Shown: positions 6,856-14,206 of the stretch, piece after piece
How the letters are laid out: each line of letters opens with the position of its first letter
Numbering within the stretch: position 1 is the stretch's first letter
Origin: Cyclobacteriaceae bacterium
GTDB taxonomy: Bacteria; Bacteroidota; Bacteroidia; Cytophagales; Cyclobacteriaceae
Length of the DNA: 18,289 nt
Reading direction: 5' to 3'
NCBI GenBank assembly: GCA_015492915.1
Contig: WGED01000704.1
Coordinates: 1-18,289, forward strand
Notes under the pieces: model-generated
The model's database searches: none
Seen by the model: only the letters and a program-made list of their open reading frames with translations
What the model was told of the DNA's origin: nothing
Made by a program: the position numbers and the translations under genes

Positions 6856-7392
6856 ATGATATCTAAAAAATACTTCTTGTTAGGTATGCCTTCGTCGGGT
6901 AAATCGACAGTGGGTAAATTGCTGGCGGCCCAATTGGGGGTGAAGTTTATTGATCTTGACAAAGTGATTGTAAACAAAACCGGAATGAATATTCCGGATA
7001 TTTTTGAGCAAAAGGGAGAAGATCATTTCCGCGAACTTGAAAGGAAATATCTGAATGAGATAATTGGGGCGGAGGAGAATTTCGTTCTGGCTACCGGTGG
7101 AGGAGCACCATGTTTTTTTGATAATATGGAAGTGATGAACAAGGCAGGGGTCACAATTTTTCTTGATCTTCTCATTAAGGATTTGTATGAGAAATTATCA
7201 AAAAAAGGAACTCAGAAGCGGCCACTTTTGAAAGACTTTTCAGAAAATGCCCTCTATGAGGAGTTGATGAAAAAATATATGGAACGAAAGCCATATTATG
7301 AAAAGGCTAGAATAAAAGTTGAGCAAAAGCTTGAAAGCATCACTAACCGTGTCAATCAGGTAATCTTTGCAATTAAGACACTAAAAGAATAG
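6856..7392 (+). CDS. aroK: Shikimate kinase
   Basis: AroK phosphorylates shikimate to shikimate-3-phosphate using ATP, the fifth step of chorismate synthesis, in the cytoplasm. The 178-residue length is normal. Seen: the Walker A loop GMPSSGKST (10-18), shikimate- and magnesium-binding DLD (33-35), R59 in FRELE (58-62), the GGG shikimate loop (81-83) after VLAT, the lid arginine in KRPLL (121-125), and R144 in YMERKPYY (141-148). All key residues are present. The ATG at 6856 is used, because the nearby ATG at 6848 runs into a stop after three codons. It follows the permease by 36 bases with no clear promoter, so it is probably the last gene of that operon. Its stop lies 12 bases inside the opposing outer-membrane protein gene. 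Confidence 0.95.
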   Translation: MISKKYFLLGMPSSGKSTVGKLLAAQLGVKFIDLDKVIVNKTGMNIPDIFEQKGEDHFRELERKYLNEIIGAEENFVLATGGGAPCFFDNMEVMNKAGVTIFLDLLIKDLYEKLSKKGTQKRPLLKDFSENALYEELMKKYMERKPYYEKARIKVEQKLESITNRVNQVIFAIKTLKE

Positions 7393-9018
7393 GCCGAAGG
7401 TAAGTGCAAAACTCAGGTTTGAATTCGCAATTTGAGCATATGAGGTCTCGAAAAAGGGACTGTCATTAGGATTGTCGAGGGTATAAGGTGCATAAGATGT
7501 ATTGAATGTCTTGTAAGAACCCGCTATATCGGCGAAGAATTTTTTGGACCTGACGCCGACGCCACCTGAGATAGTTTGAGTACCGAGATCAATGTTCTGG
7601 TCTTTATATGGTGATTGCTGTAGATTATATCCTGCCCGGATCCTGAATTTTTTTATTCTGAATTCAGCGCCTGCCCTGAAATTGACAACAGACTTGTAAA
7701 GACCATTGATGATCATGTTTTCTTCCTCGAGTGATCCTTGTTTGCCTTTCAGTTTCATCGAGGAATAGTCTAGATATTCAATATCAGCGGAAATGAACCC
7801 GTGTTTATTAATGAAAACCGTCGCCCCGCCATTTATGCGAAGAGGCGTAGTCAGGGTATAGTCAAAAAAGCTTTCTTCATTAAATGTTTCTTCGTTCAAT
7901 GTTGCATTATCTTCATAAAATGTTGTAAAAGCTGCGTTTGGATTGACGATTAAATCATAATTGGCATCAAAATAATCCCCATAATCAGTCATGCTGAAAT
8001 TGTTGTATATTGCTCTCGAGGAAGAACGGTAACGCTCACTGAGAGAAATAAAACTGGGGGTCACCAGAGAAAAACCCAATGTCACAATATTTACAGGTCT
8101 GGCAATGATACCGAAGGTACCGTTGACCCCGATCCCATCTGTCACCAGATCTTCAATAATCCTCGACTGATCAACGATATCGCCCGCTAATCCCGGATAA
8201 AATTCCTGATAATCTTTGTTGATTCTGTAATTCACTGATTGAATGCCGAGTGTAGCGCCAAAATAAATAACGTCGTTAACATTACCTCCATAACTAAAAT
8301 TCCATTGGTTTTGACTTCCGGAGGTGCTGATTATTTCCGACTGATCTGTAGGATATTGCTGTGATGGGAACTCACTGAAAAATGTTCTTTCATAGAAAGG
8401 GCTATAAGTAGTATCCGGTCCATTGACAAAAGCATCAAGAAATTCACTGATCAAATAGGTTGCAAATGCTCCTTTTGTAATGCCTCTCAAATCATTGCCG
8501 GCAACATCCTGTCTGTTGGCATCTTGCACGTAAAAGTCAAGAATATCATTGTTCGGATTCAATCCTCTATATTGAATTTTGGAATTAAACTCATTGATCT
8601 TTGCAAAAGAAAAGCCAAAGGAACCACCGCGCCATTTTCCCGGCGCCAAATCATCTTTGGTTTTATTTATTACGACCCCAAAATTTTCTATGTTAAAATT
8701 TCCTGTTGATGATTTTACCTGATTCGAAATATAATTGGCATCAGCCGTAAATGTATTGTAAGAGGGAGTTATGCTGACTTCGGACCGGTTGTAAAAACCG
8801 AGGCCGGCCGGATTGCCCACGATTGAACTGATATCACCTCCAAGACTGATTTGGGTATTTCCAATACCCTGTATCCTGGCGCTGCCCACATATTGATAGC
8901 TGCTGAATATAAGGGCCTGCTCATGATATCTGGAAGCGCCGGGGATATACTGGCTTTGGGCTGAAAAATTGATCAATAAAAGCCCCCCACTCACAACAAG
9001 TGTTTTAAAAGCATTCAT
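7381..9018 (-). CDS. OmpP1/FadL-type outer membrane protein
   Basis: This 545-residue predicted outer-membrane beta-barrel has a signal peptide (about 1-22, cleavage near AQS-Q), followed by an N-terminal region with GSARIQGIGNTQISLGGD (46-63) and NPAGL (69-73). The N-P-A-G-L/I motif is the hallmark of the OmpP1/FadL/TodX family and its Bacteroidota relatives. The rest alternates aromatic and polar residues as amphipathic strands, and the chain ends LTFGLFF with a terminal phenylalanine as expected for assembly by BamA. FadL proteins move hydrophobic compounds across the outer membrane, but the substrate here cannot be told. PorV-type scaffold proteins of gliding/type IX secretion are a related possibility. 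It lies 30 bases after the Tyr/Gly/Ser-rich gene, in the same orientation and probably the same operon. Confidence 0.85.
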   Translation of the reverse strand: MNAFKTLVVSGGLLLINFSAQSQYIPGASRYHEQALIFSSYQYVGSARIQGIGNTQISLGGDISSIVGNPAGLGFYNRSEVSITPSYNTFTADANYISNQVKSSTGNFNIENFGVVINKTKDDLAPGKWRGGSFGFSFAKINEFNSKIQYRGLNPNNDILDFYVQDANRQDVAGNDLRGITKGAFATYLISEFLDAFVNGPDTTYSPFYERTFFSEFPSQQYPTDQSEIISTSGSQNQWNFSYGGNVNDVIYFGATLGIQSVNYRINKDYQEFYPGLAGDIVDQSRIIEDLVTDGIGVNGTFGIIARPVNIVTLGFSLVTPSFISLSERYRSSSRAIYNNFSMTDYGDYFDANYDLIVNPNAAFTTFYEDNATLNEETFNEESFFDYTLTTPLRINGGATVFINKHGFISADIEYLDYSSMKLKGKQGSLEEENMIINGLYKSVVNFRAGAEFRIKKFRIRAGYNLQQSPYKDQNIDLGTQTISGGVGVRSKKFFADIAGSYKTFNTSYAPYTLDNPNDSPFFETSYAQIANSNLSFALTFGLFF

Positions 9019-9048
9019 GATATTGGAAATATTAGTAACCCGTATCGA

Positions 9049-10407
9049 TTAATATCTTCCGCCTCTGGATGAACTGCTGGATCTTGATCCACTGCTGCTC
9101 GATCTGCTGCCACCGCTGGAGAAGCTTGATCTCGAACCGCTGCTTCCCGAAGAGAAACTACTTGTTCGGCCAAAGCTTGAGGAACTTCTCGATGGTGATA
9201 CTGATGATTTGGAATAACTCCTCGGGCTACTGCCATAAGAAGAGCTTCGTGAAAATGTACTTGTTCGGCTTGGTTTGTTATGATTTATAGACGAAGTACT
9301 TCTTGATGAATTACCGAAAGATGATCTTCTGTACGAACTTCGGCTGTTGTCGCTGGCAGATATTCTTCTTGAAGAACTGCTTCTGCGTGCCTTACTGTAA
9401 TATTCATTTTCGATTTTTGAATAATCTCTGCTAACCCTGTTGTTTGAGGATCTTGAAACAGTTTTGTCAGGCACTCTAATTCTTGAGTTTGGCGATACCA
9501 TTCTTACATTTTCACTGCCCGGGGTGGGTGAGCTTTTGCGGACGCTGCTGCTTCTTGATACGGTTCGCGGTCCGTAGTTGACATTCTTTATATTCTCATA
9601 ACCCGGATAAGCAGTGTAGACACCATAGGGATTGCCATAATATCCACCGAATCCAAAAGTCGGAGCAAATCCTCCCATTCCATATCCGAATCCAATACTG
9701 GCATACGGTGAAAACCTTCTGTAGGGATCGTAAAATCCGTATGGACTCCTCCATGGATCATAAAATCCATAAGGACTCCATGGGTCGTAAAAACCATAAG
9801 GTGAACCCCAAGGAGAGAAACCCGTACCCCATGACATGCTTATGCTGTATGACATATATGGTGAAAATCCATAACCAGCGCCAAATCCCGGCATCATGAA
9901 AGGATCATATCCAAAGCCGTAAGGCATTCCATAGCCCATGCCCAGACCAAAACTTATTGAAGGAACCCAACTCAAACGAGGGCCCTTAGAATAATTGCTT
10001 GAATAGATGCTTGTGCTCATCTGATCCCTTTTTTCAAGCGCTTCATAATCGATTTCACCTTTGTCGGCAACAATATTGTCGGTATATTCTTCGACATAAT
10101 AATCGTCCTCGTTGTAGGTAGCTTTCATTGGTGGAGTTTCTTCCGTTGACTCTGGTTTTTTATATCTGGCGATATATTCAGGGTTTACATTTTTAGCGGA
10201 AAAATTCTCAGTTGATTCTGTAAGCTCCTTGTAATTGTTTGTCGCGGTTTTAGCCACGGTGGCTTTCTCAACTTTCACGGTTTTACGGTCCGATTTATTG
10301 AAATACATATCGTCATATTCCTGAGCATTTGCAGTAGTGAACATGACCATTATGCCGAGAAAACCGGCAAACAAAGGTGATAATTTAATTGATCTGAGCG
10401 CTTTCAT
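9049..10407 (-). CDS. Secreted Tyr/Gly-rich, Ser/Arg-rich repeat protein of unknown function
   Basis: I do not recognise a named family. The 452-residue protein has a signal peptide (1-28, cleavage near ANA-QE). An acidic/basic linker (30-140) is followed by a Gly/Tyr/Phe/Pro-rich region (about 145-275). That region contains three near-identical SPYGFYDP units (202-209, 211-218, 221-228), each followed by W, WR or YRR. The last third (about 282-450) is low-complexity Ser/Arg with clusters such as RSSSSR and SGSRSS, ending RGGRY. There is no membrane anchor after the signal. The composition suggests an extended, sticky envelope or extracellular protein, perhaps structural. The sequence shows no enzymatic motif. 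It starts with ATG at 10407 and leads an operon with the OmpP1-like gene. It is divergent from proS. Confidence 0.75.
   Translation of the reverse strand: MKALRSIKLSPLFAGFLGIMVMFTTANAQEYDDMYFNKSDRKTVKVEKATVAKTATNNYKELTESTENFSAKNVNPEYIARYKKPESTEETPPMKATYNEDDYYVEEYTDNIVADKGEIDYEALEKRDQMSTSIYSSNYSKGPRLSWVPSISFGLGMGYGMPYGFGYDPFMMPGFGAGYGFSPYMSYSISMSWGTGFSPWGSPYGFYDPWSPYGFYDPWRSPYGFYDPYRRFSPYASIGFGYGMGGFAPTFGFGGYYGNPYGVYTAYPGYENIKNVNYGPRTVSRSSSVRKSSPTPGSENVRMVSPNSRIRVPDKTVSRSSNNRVSRDYSKIENEYYSKARRSSSSRRISASDNSRSSYRRSSFGNSSRSTSSINHNKPSRTSTFSRSSSYGSSPRSYSKSSVSPSRSSSSFGRTSSFSSGSSGSRSSFSSGGSRSSSSGSRSSSSSRGGRY
9718..9804 (-). repeat. Three tandem SPYGFYDP-encoding repeats
   Basis: Three consecutive copies of a unit encoding SPYGFYDP plus W, WR or YRR, at 27-30 base spacing, occupy residues 202-230 of the surrounding secreted protein. 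The DNA copies differ mostly at third positions (for example GGA/GGT and TAT/TAC), so the protein repeat appears conserved beyond recent duplication. An earlier degenerate S-P-W-G (198-201) may be part of a fourth unit. Confidence 0.8.
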
Positions 10408-10468
10408 GATTTCCTATGGTTTTAATTAAATACTACACCGCATTAAAGATAACGATATTTTAAAATAC

Positions 10469-10500
10469 TTAGTTAATATATCCGCAAAAACTTATTTTTG
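10469..10500 (+). promoter_or_regulatory. Bacteroidota-type promoter for proS
   Basis: The -7 box TATTTTTG (10493-10500) matches TAnnTTTG. TTAG at 10469-10472, one mismatch from the -33 TTTG, lies 20 bases upstream, which is the expected spacing. The predicted start of transcription is near 10507, giving a leader of about 54 nt before the ATG at 10561. The position of this promoter argues against the longer reading frame that opens at 10498. Confidence 0.55.
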
Positions 10501-10560
10501 CGCAGTTATTTGAATTACATTTGGAATGATGCAAATTTTGTACCAAACATATACACAGAG

Positions 10561-12036
10561 ATGAGTAAAGGATTGCCAACAAGAGCGGATGACTATTCCG
10601 CATGGTATAATGAATTGGTAAAAAGAGCGGATCTGGCGGAAAATTCGGCTGTTCGTGGGTCAATGATCATAAAGCCATACGGATATTCAATCTGGGAAAA
10701 AATGCAGGCTGCGCTGGATAAGATGTTCAAGGAGTCGGGGCACAGCAATGCGTATTTCCCGTTATTCATCCCGAAATCATATATGAGTAAAGAAGCAGCT
10801 CACGTGGAGGGATTTGCAAAAGAATGTGCTGTTGTTACCCATTACAGGCTTAAGAACAGTGAGGATGGGAGTGGAGTTATCGTTGACCCTGAGGCCAAGC
10901 TCGAGGAAGAGCTGATAGTAAGGCCCACATCTGAAACCGTAATTTGGAGCACCTATAAAAACTGGATACAATCCTACCGTGACCTTCCTTTGCTCATTAA
11001 TCAATGGGCTAATGTCGTGCGTTGGGAAATGAGAACGAGACTATTTTTAAGGACTGCAGAATTTCTTTGGCAGGAAGGGCACACCGCTCATGCAACAAAG
11101 GAAGAGGCAGTTGAGGAAACCATGAAGATTCTGGATATTTACGCAACTTTTGCGGAAGAATACATGGCTGTTCCGGTTTTAAAGGGGGTGAAATCTGAGA
11201 GCGAACGATTTGCCGGGGCTGTTGACACTTATTGTATTGAAGCACTTATGCAAGACGGGAAGGCTTTACAGGCAGGCACTTCGCATTTCCTGGGGCAAAA
11301 TTTTGCCAAAGCGTTTGATGTGAAATTTGCTACTAAAGAAGGGGGACTTGACTATGTATGGGGTACATCCTGGGGTGTGAGCACAAGGCTGATAGGCGGA
11401 TTGATCATGGCTCATTCTGATGATAAAGGTTTGGTATTGCCACCGAAACTGGCACCTATGCAGGTGGTTATTGTTCCGATAGTTAAAGAAAAGGAACATT
11501 ATGATCTAATAGGCAAGAAAGTGGATGGTATCATCCAAAACATGAGAAATCGGGGTATATCGGTGCATTATGATGATCGTGACACACATAAGCCAGGATG
11601 GAAATTTGCTGAATATGAATTAAAAGGTGTGCCAGTGAGATTAGCGATAGGTCCTAGAGACCTCGAAAATAACACACTTGAAGTAGCGAGGAGGGACACC
11701 CTGACAAAGGAGACTGTGGGCATGGACAATGTGGAACAATACATTCAGGATCTTCTTGAAGAAATGCAGGAAAGTATTTATCAAAAGGCACTTAAATTCA
11801 GAGAAGATCATACCACCGAGGTTGGAACTTTTGACGAATTTAAAAAGGTGCTCGATGAGAAAGGCGGGTTTGTCAAGGCCCATTGGGATGGCACTGCAGA
11901 GACGGAAGCAATTATTAAAGATAAAACCAAGGCGACGATCAGAGCCATTTTACTTGATGAGGATGAGGAACCCGGTACATGCATTTATTCGGGCAAACCG
12001 TCAAAGAGAAAAGTTATATTTGCCAGGGCATATTAA
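10561..12036 (+). CDS. proS: Prolyl-tRNA synthetase
   Basis: ProRS attaches proline to tRNA-Pro in the cytoplasm. It is a class II synthetase of the eukaryote/archaea-like type, lacking the bacterial editing insertion. The product is 491 residues. Seen: the KPYGYSIWEKMQ start of the catalytic core (38-49), the proline-binding RPTSET loop (121-126), motif 2 RWEMRTRLFLRTAEF (154-168) then WQEGHTAHA (170-178), motif 3 GVSTRLIGGLIMAHSDD (272-288), an anticodon-binding domain (about 300-400) and the C-terminal domain ending FARAY, with the terminal tyrosine typical of this type. The zinc-site cysteines of the C-terminal domain are mostly absent (only C474). I chose ATG 10561 because the family aligns from there and the 5' extension contains the promoter. 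Confidence 0.97.
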   Translation: MSKGLPTRADDYSAWYNELVKRADLAENSAVRGSMIIKPYGYSIWEKMQAALDKMFKESGHSNAYFPLFIPKSYMSKEAAHVEGFAKECAVVTHYRLKNSEDGSGVIVDPEAKLEEELIVRPTSETVIWSTYKNWIQSYRDLPLLINQWANVVRWEMRTRLFLRTAEFLWQEGHTAHATKEEAVEETMKILDIYATFAEEYMAVPVLKGVKSESERFAGAVDTYCIEALMQDGKALQAGTSHFLGQNFAKAFDVKFATKEGGLDYVWGTSWGVSTRLIGGLIMAHSDDKGLVLPPKLAPMQVVIVPIVKEKEHYDLIGKKVDGIIQNMRNRGISVHYDDRDTHKPGWKFAEYELKGVPVRLAIGPRDLENNTLEVARRDTLTKETVGMDNVEQYIQDLLEEMQESIYQKALKFREDHTTEVGTFDEFKKVLDEKGGFVKAHWDGTAETEAIIKDKTKATIRAILLDEDEEPGTCIYSGKPSKRKVIFARAY

Positions 12037-12071
12037 CCTCCTGTCTGTTCCATTCTTAATGGAGAATTTGT

Positions 12072-12079
12072 TACATTTG
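12072..12079 (+). promoter_or_regulatory. Bacteroidota-type -7 box for the nfeD-floA pair
   Basis: TACATTTG matches TAnnTTTG exactly, in the 67-base gap between proS and the NfeD gene, 24 bases before its ATG. A -33 element is weak. No terminator separates proS from this pair, so read-through from proS is also possible. Confidence 0.45.
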
Positions 12080-12103
12080 GATTGAAACAGTCATGTCATC
12101 TCC

Positions 12104-12577
12104 ATGGATTGGATTACCATCATAGCTTTACTGGTCGCCGGGATTATTTTAGTGATAATTGAAATAATTTTTGTGCCCGGCACTACTATTTTGGGAATCA
12201 TCGGCGTTGCGCTTCTCGTTTTTGGAATAATTGTGGGATACAGCAAGTTCGGTCCTCAGACAGGTACGTTTATCCTTATTTGTACTGTCTTGCTTGGGGG
12301 AGGCGCTATTCTTTTCAGTTTTAAATCCGGGTTGTGGCAGCGGTTTTCTCTTAAAAACATTAATACAGGCAAATTCAACGAAGACATTAAAATAGAACAT
12401 TTACTGGGTGCTGAAGGAGTTGCTGTATCAGCGCTTCGACCTTACGGAAAGGTGGAGATATACGACTCCGTTTATGAGGCAAAGACCCTTGGAAATTACC
12501 TTGAACCGGGCACTAAAATTCGTGTCACAAATATTGACAAGGACCATAAAATATATGTAGAACAAATTAAAAGCTAA
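12104..12577 (+). CDS. NfeD-like membrane protein
   Basis: This is a 157-residue short-form NfeD protein, the usual partner of flotillin-like FloA in bacterial membrane microdomains. It has three predicted membrane helices (4-24, 27-46, 52-72), with VPGTTILGIIG (24-34) in the loop/second helix. After a linker comes an OB-fold domain (about 99-155) with the family pattern LGAEGVAVSALRPYGKV (101-117), then GTKIRVTNID (136-145). There is no N-terminal ClpP-like protease domain, unlike long NfeD proteins. The ATG at 12104 opens the frame. Another ATG at 12093 is out of frame. floA starts 4 bases after its stop, so the two are co-transcribed and probably interact. Confidence 0.92.
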   Translation: MDWITIIALLVAGIILVIIEIIFVPGTTILGIIGVALLVFGIIVGYSKFGPQTGTFILICTVLLGGGAILFSFKSGLWQRFSLKNINTGKFNEDIKIEHLLGAEGVAVSALRPYGKVEIYDSVYEAKTLGNYLEPGTKIRVTNIDKDHKIYVEQIKS

Positions 12578-12581
12578 AGTC

Positions 12582-13586
12582 ATGACACCATTAATGATGT
12601 TGGTATTGGTATTTTTGGGGATCATCTTCATTTTCATTTTTTTATACTTTGTCCCGGTTAATCTATGGATTACAGCCATATTTTCGGGCGTGCGAGTCGG
12701 ATTGTTTGAACTCGTATTCATGCGGATCAGAAAAGTACCCCCCGGGATAATAGTGCGCGAACTGATCACGGCTAATAAAGCAGGCATTGCCATTTCTGCA
12801 TCAGACCTTGAAACACACTATTTGGCGGGCGGTAATGTGCCTAATGTAATAAAGGCCCTTATTTCGGCAGATAAGGCCAACATCAACCTGACCTTTAAAC
12901 AGGCAACGGCAATTGATCTTGCCGGAAGGGATGTGTTTGTGGCTGTTCAGATATCGGTAAATCCAAAGGTAATCACTACGCCAAAGGTTGCCGCAGTTGC
13001 CGCTGATGGTATTCAGCTTATCGCAACAGCACGGGTTACCGTGAGGGCTAACATCCAACAACTGGTCGGTGGTGCAGGTGAAGATACCATATTGGCAAGA
13101 GTTGGAGAAGGCATTGTCACATCGATCGGTTCGGCTGATACTCATAAAGAAGTGCTTGAAAATCCTGATAAAATTTCGAAACTGGTACTGCAACGGGGCC
13201 TGGATGCCGGCACTGCCTTTGAGATTTTATCCATTGACATCGCTGATGTAGACGTAGGAGTCAATATCGGGGCCAAACTACAGATGGATCAGGCTGCCGC
13301 CGACCTTAAAGTGGCTGAAGCCAAGGCAGAAGAGCGAAGAGCAATGGCTGTCGCACTCGAACAGGAGATGAAGGCCAAGGCGCAGGAAGCCAGGGCTAAA
13401 GTGATCCTTGCTGAGGCTGAAGTTCCGAAAGCAATTGCTGAAGCTTTCCGTTCGGGAAATCTCGGTATCATGGATTACTACCGAATCAAAAATATCCAGG
13501 CTGATACCTCGATGAGGGAATCTATCTCCAACGCACCACCAACAACTGGCAAAGGTTCATCACAAAAAGGAGATAAGTCCCAGTAA
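12582..13586 (+). CDS. floA: Flotillin-like protein FloA
   Basis: FloA scaffolds functional membrane microdomains at the cytoplasmic membrane, affecting membrane fluidity and the assembly of membrane complexes. At 334 residues it has the usual length. Seen: an N-terminal membrane hairpin (about 4-45), then the PHB/SPFH-like domain with PPGIIVRELITANKAG (53-68), ATAIDLAGRDV (108-118) and ARVTVRANIQQLVGGAGE (150-167), all characteristic of this family. A helical region rich in Ala/Glu/Lys follows (about 235-290: AEAKAEERR, EMKAKAQEARAK) and is the likely oligomerising coiled coil. A polar tail ends the protein. It is directly downstream of nfeD, the classic pairing, and is followed by an intrinsic terminator. 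Confidence 0.97.
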   Translation: MTPLMMLVLVFLGIIFIFIFLYFVPVNLWITAIFSGVRVGLFELVFMRIRKVPPGIIVRELITANKAGIAISASDLETHYLAGGNVPNVIKALISADKANINLTFKQATAIDLAGRDVFVAVQISVNPKVITTPKVAAVAADGIQLIATARVTVRANIQQLVGGAGEDTILARVGEGIVTSIGSADTHKEVLENPDKISKLVLQRGLDAGTAFEILSIDIADVDVGVNIGAKLQMDQAAADLKVAEAKAEERRAMAVALEQEMKAKAQEARAKVILAEAEVPKAIAEAFRSGNLGIMDYYRIKNIQADTSMRESISNAPPTTGKGSSQKGDKSQ

Positions 13587-13614
13587 CCTTTTGGGTTCAA
13601 ACAATAAAATTCAT

Positions 13615-13643
13615 AAAGCCTCACAGGGAGGCTTTTTTCTTTT
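13615..13643 (+). terminator. Intrinsic terminator after floA
   Basis: A perfect 8-bp stem AAAGCCTC/GAGGCTTT with a 5-base loop (ACAGG) is followed by TTTCTTTT. It lies 28 bases after the floA stop and ends the nfeD-floA transcript. It is the clearest terminator in the window. Confidence 0.85.
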
Positions 13644-14083
13644 AATTATGCCAGACAAGGAGAATGAGATTGAAAAAATACTATTTCAAGGTTATGAAAA
13701 TTATCTGATTCTACAATCGTTTATAATTCATGAATTGTAATATTCTTATATGAAAACATGGATTTTTTGTTTCTTTTTGTCTGTTAAAAGTGCAATTCCG
13801 GGTCAGTGATCATTCATTTTAGTTTATACAGGCCATATAGGTCAACAATAAGAGTGAAATAAAAAGAATTAAATAATTCCTTTACTATAACAGGGAAATT
13901 TAAAAATTTATAAAATAACCATAGAAATCCGTTTAAAATTTTAAGCTTGAAAAATTTTGATTTTTCCAAAAAATATGTTTTAATAGCATTGATTAAGCAC
14001 TGCAAAAATTTATTTGGTATTGTGCTATCCAATTCCTGAAAACAAAAAGCAAAAAGATATTTTTTGGTTGTTTGGTTGATGTT

Positions 14084-14120
14084 GAAAAGGGGAAGCAAAA
14101 TTGTTTCCCTTTTTCATTTT
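14084..14120 (+). terminator. Strong hairpin with T-rich tail upstream of glgB
   Basis: GAAAAGGGGAAGC (14084-14096) pairs with GTTTCCCTTTTTC (14103-14115) as a 13-bp stem with two G-T pairs and a 6-base loop, followed by ATTTT. As GGGAAGC/GTTTCCC plus TTTTTCATTTT it looks like an intrinsic terminator. No gene precedes it on the plus strand, so it may end a small RNA or act as a leader element for glgB, whose ATG is 91 bases downstream. Confidence 0.5.
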
Positions 14121-14206
14121 AATGACCTTTTACCCGCCTTTACTTTTTTTGATTAAATTAGTTCCGGTATTAGAACTATTCTGATAAATGTAAATCACAC
14201 CTCGCT

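Larger units (their letters stand above)
13587..14206. other. AT-rich 620-bp intergenic region before glgB
   Basis: No convincing gene lies here. In order it contains the floA terminator, a 30-codon open frame at 13648-13740 of doubtful value, and a perfect 12-base palindrome AATTCATGAATT (13725-13736). A 19-codon frame at 13750-13809 reads like a lone signal peptide (MKTWIFCFFLSV...) and then stops. A long AT-rich stretch with weak hairpins follows (for example 13949-13966), then a strong hairpin at 14084-14115 followed by T-rich sequence. Base composition is visibly more AT-rich than the flanking genes. It may hold a decayed gene or a small RNA. Confidence 0.6.

Noticed and set aside
6522..6977. 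Minus-strand 151-codon frame opposite the permease and aroK
   Set aside because: It is antisense to two well-supported genes. Its composition mirrors their codons and no motif is recognisable.
10444..10451. TATCTTTA on the minus strand as a -7 box for the Tyr/Gly-rich gene
   Set aside because: It has one mismatch to TAnnTTTG and no -33 element at the right distance. It is too weak to list as a promoter.
13648..13740. 30-codon plus-strand frame right after the floA terminator
   Set aside because: It is very short, has no ribosome binding site or clear promoter, and its 3' end is a palindrome. It is mentioned in the intergenic entry only.
13949..13966. GAAAAAT/ATTTTTC hairpin in the AT-rich gap
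   Set aside because: The 7-bp stem is almost entirely A-T and is expected by chance in this composition.
13814..14098. Minus-strand 94-codon open frame in the AT-rich gap
   Set aside because: It is Phe/Leu/Lys-rich as expected from AT-rich DNA, would start with TTG inside the strong hairpin and resembles nothing I know.
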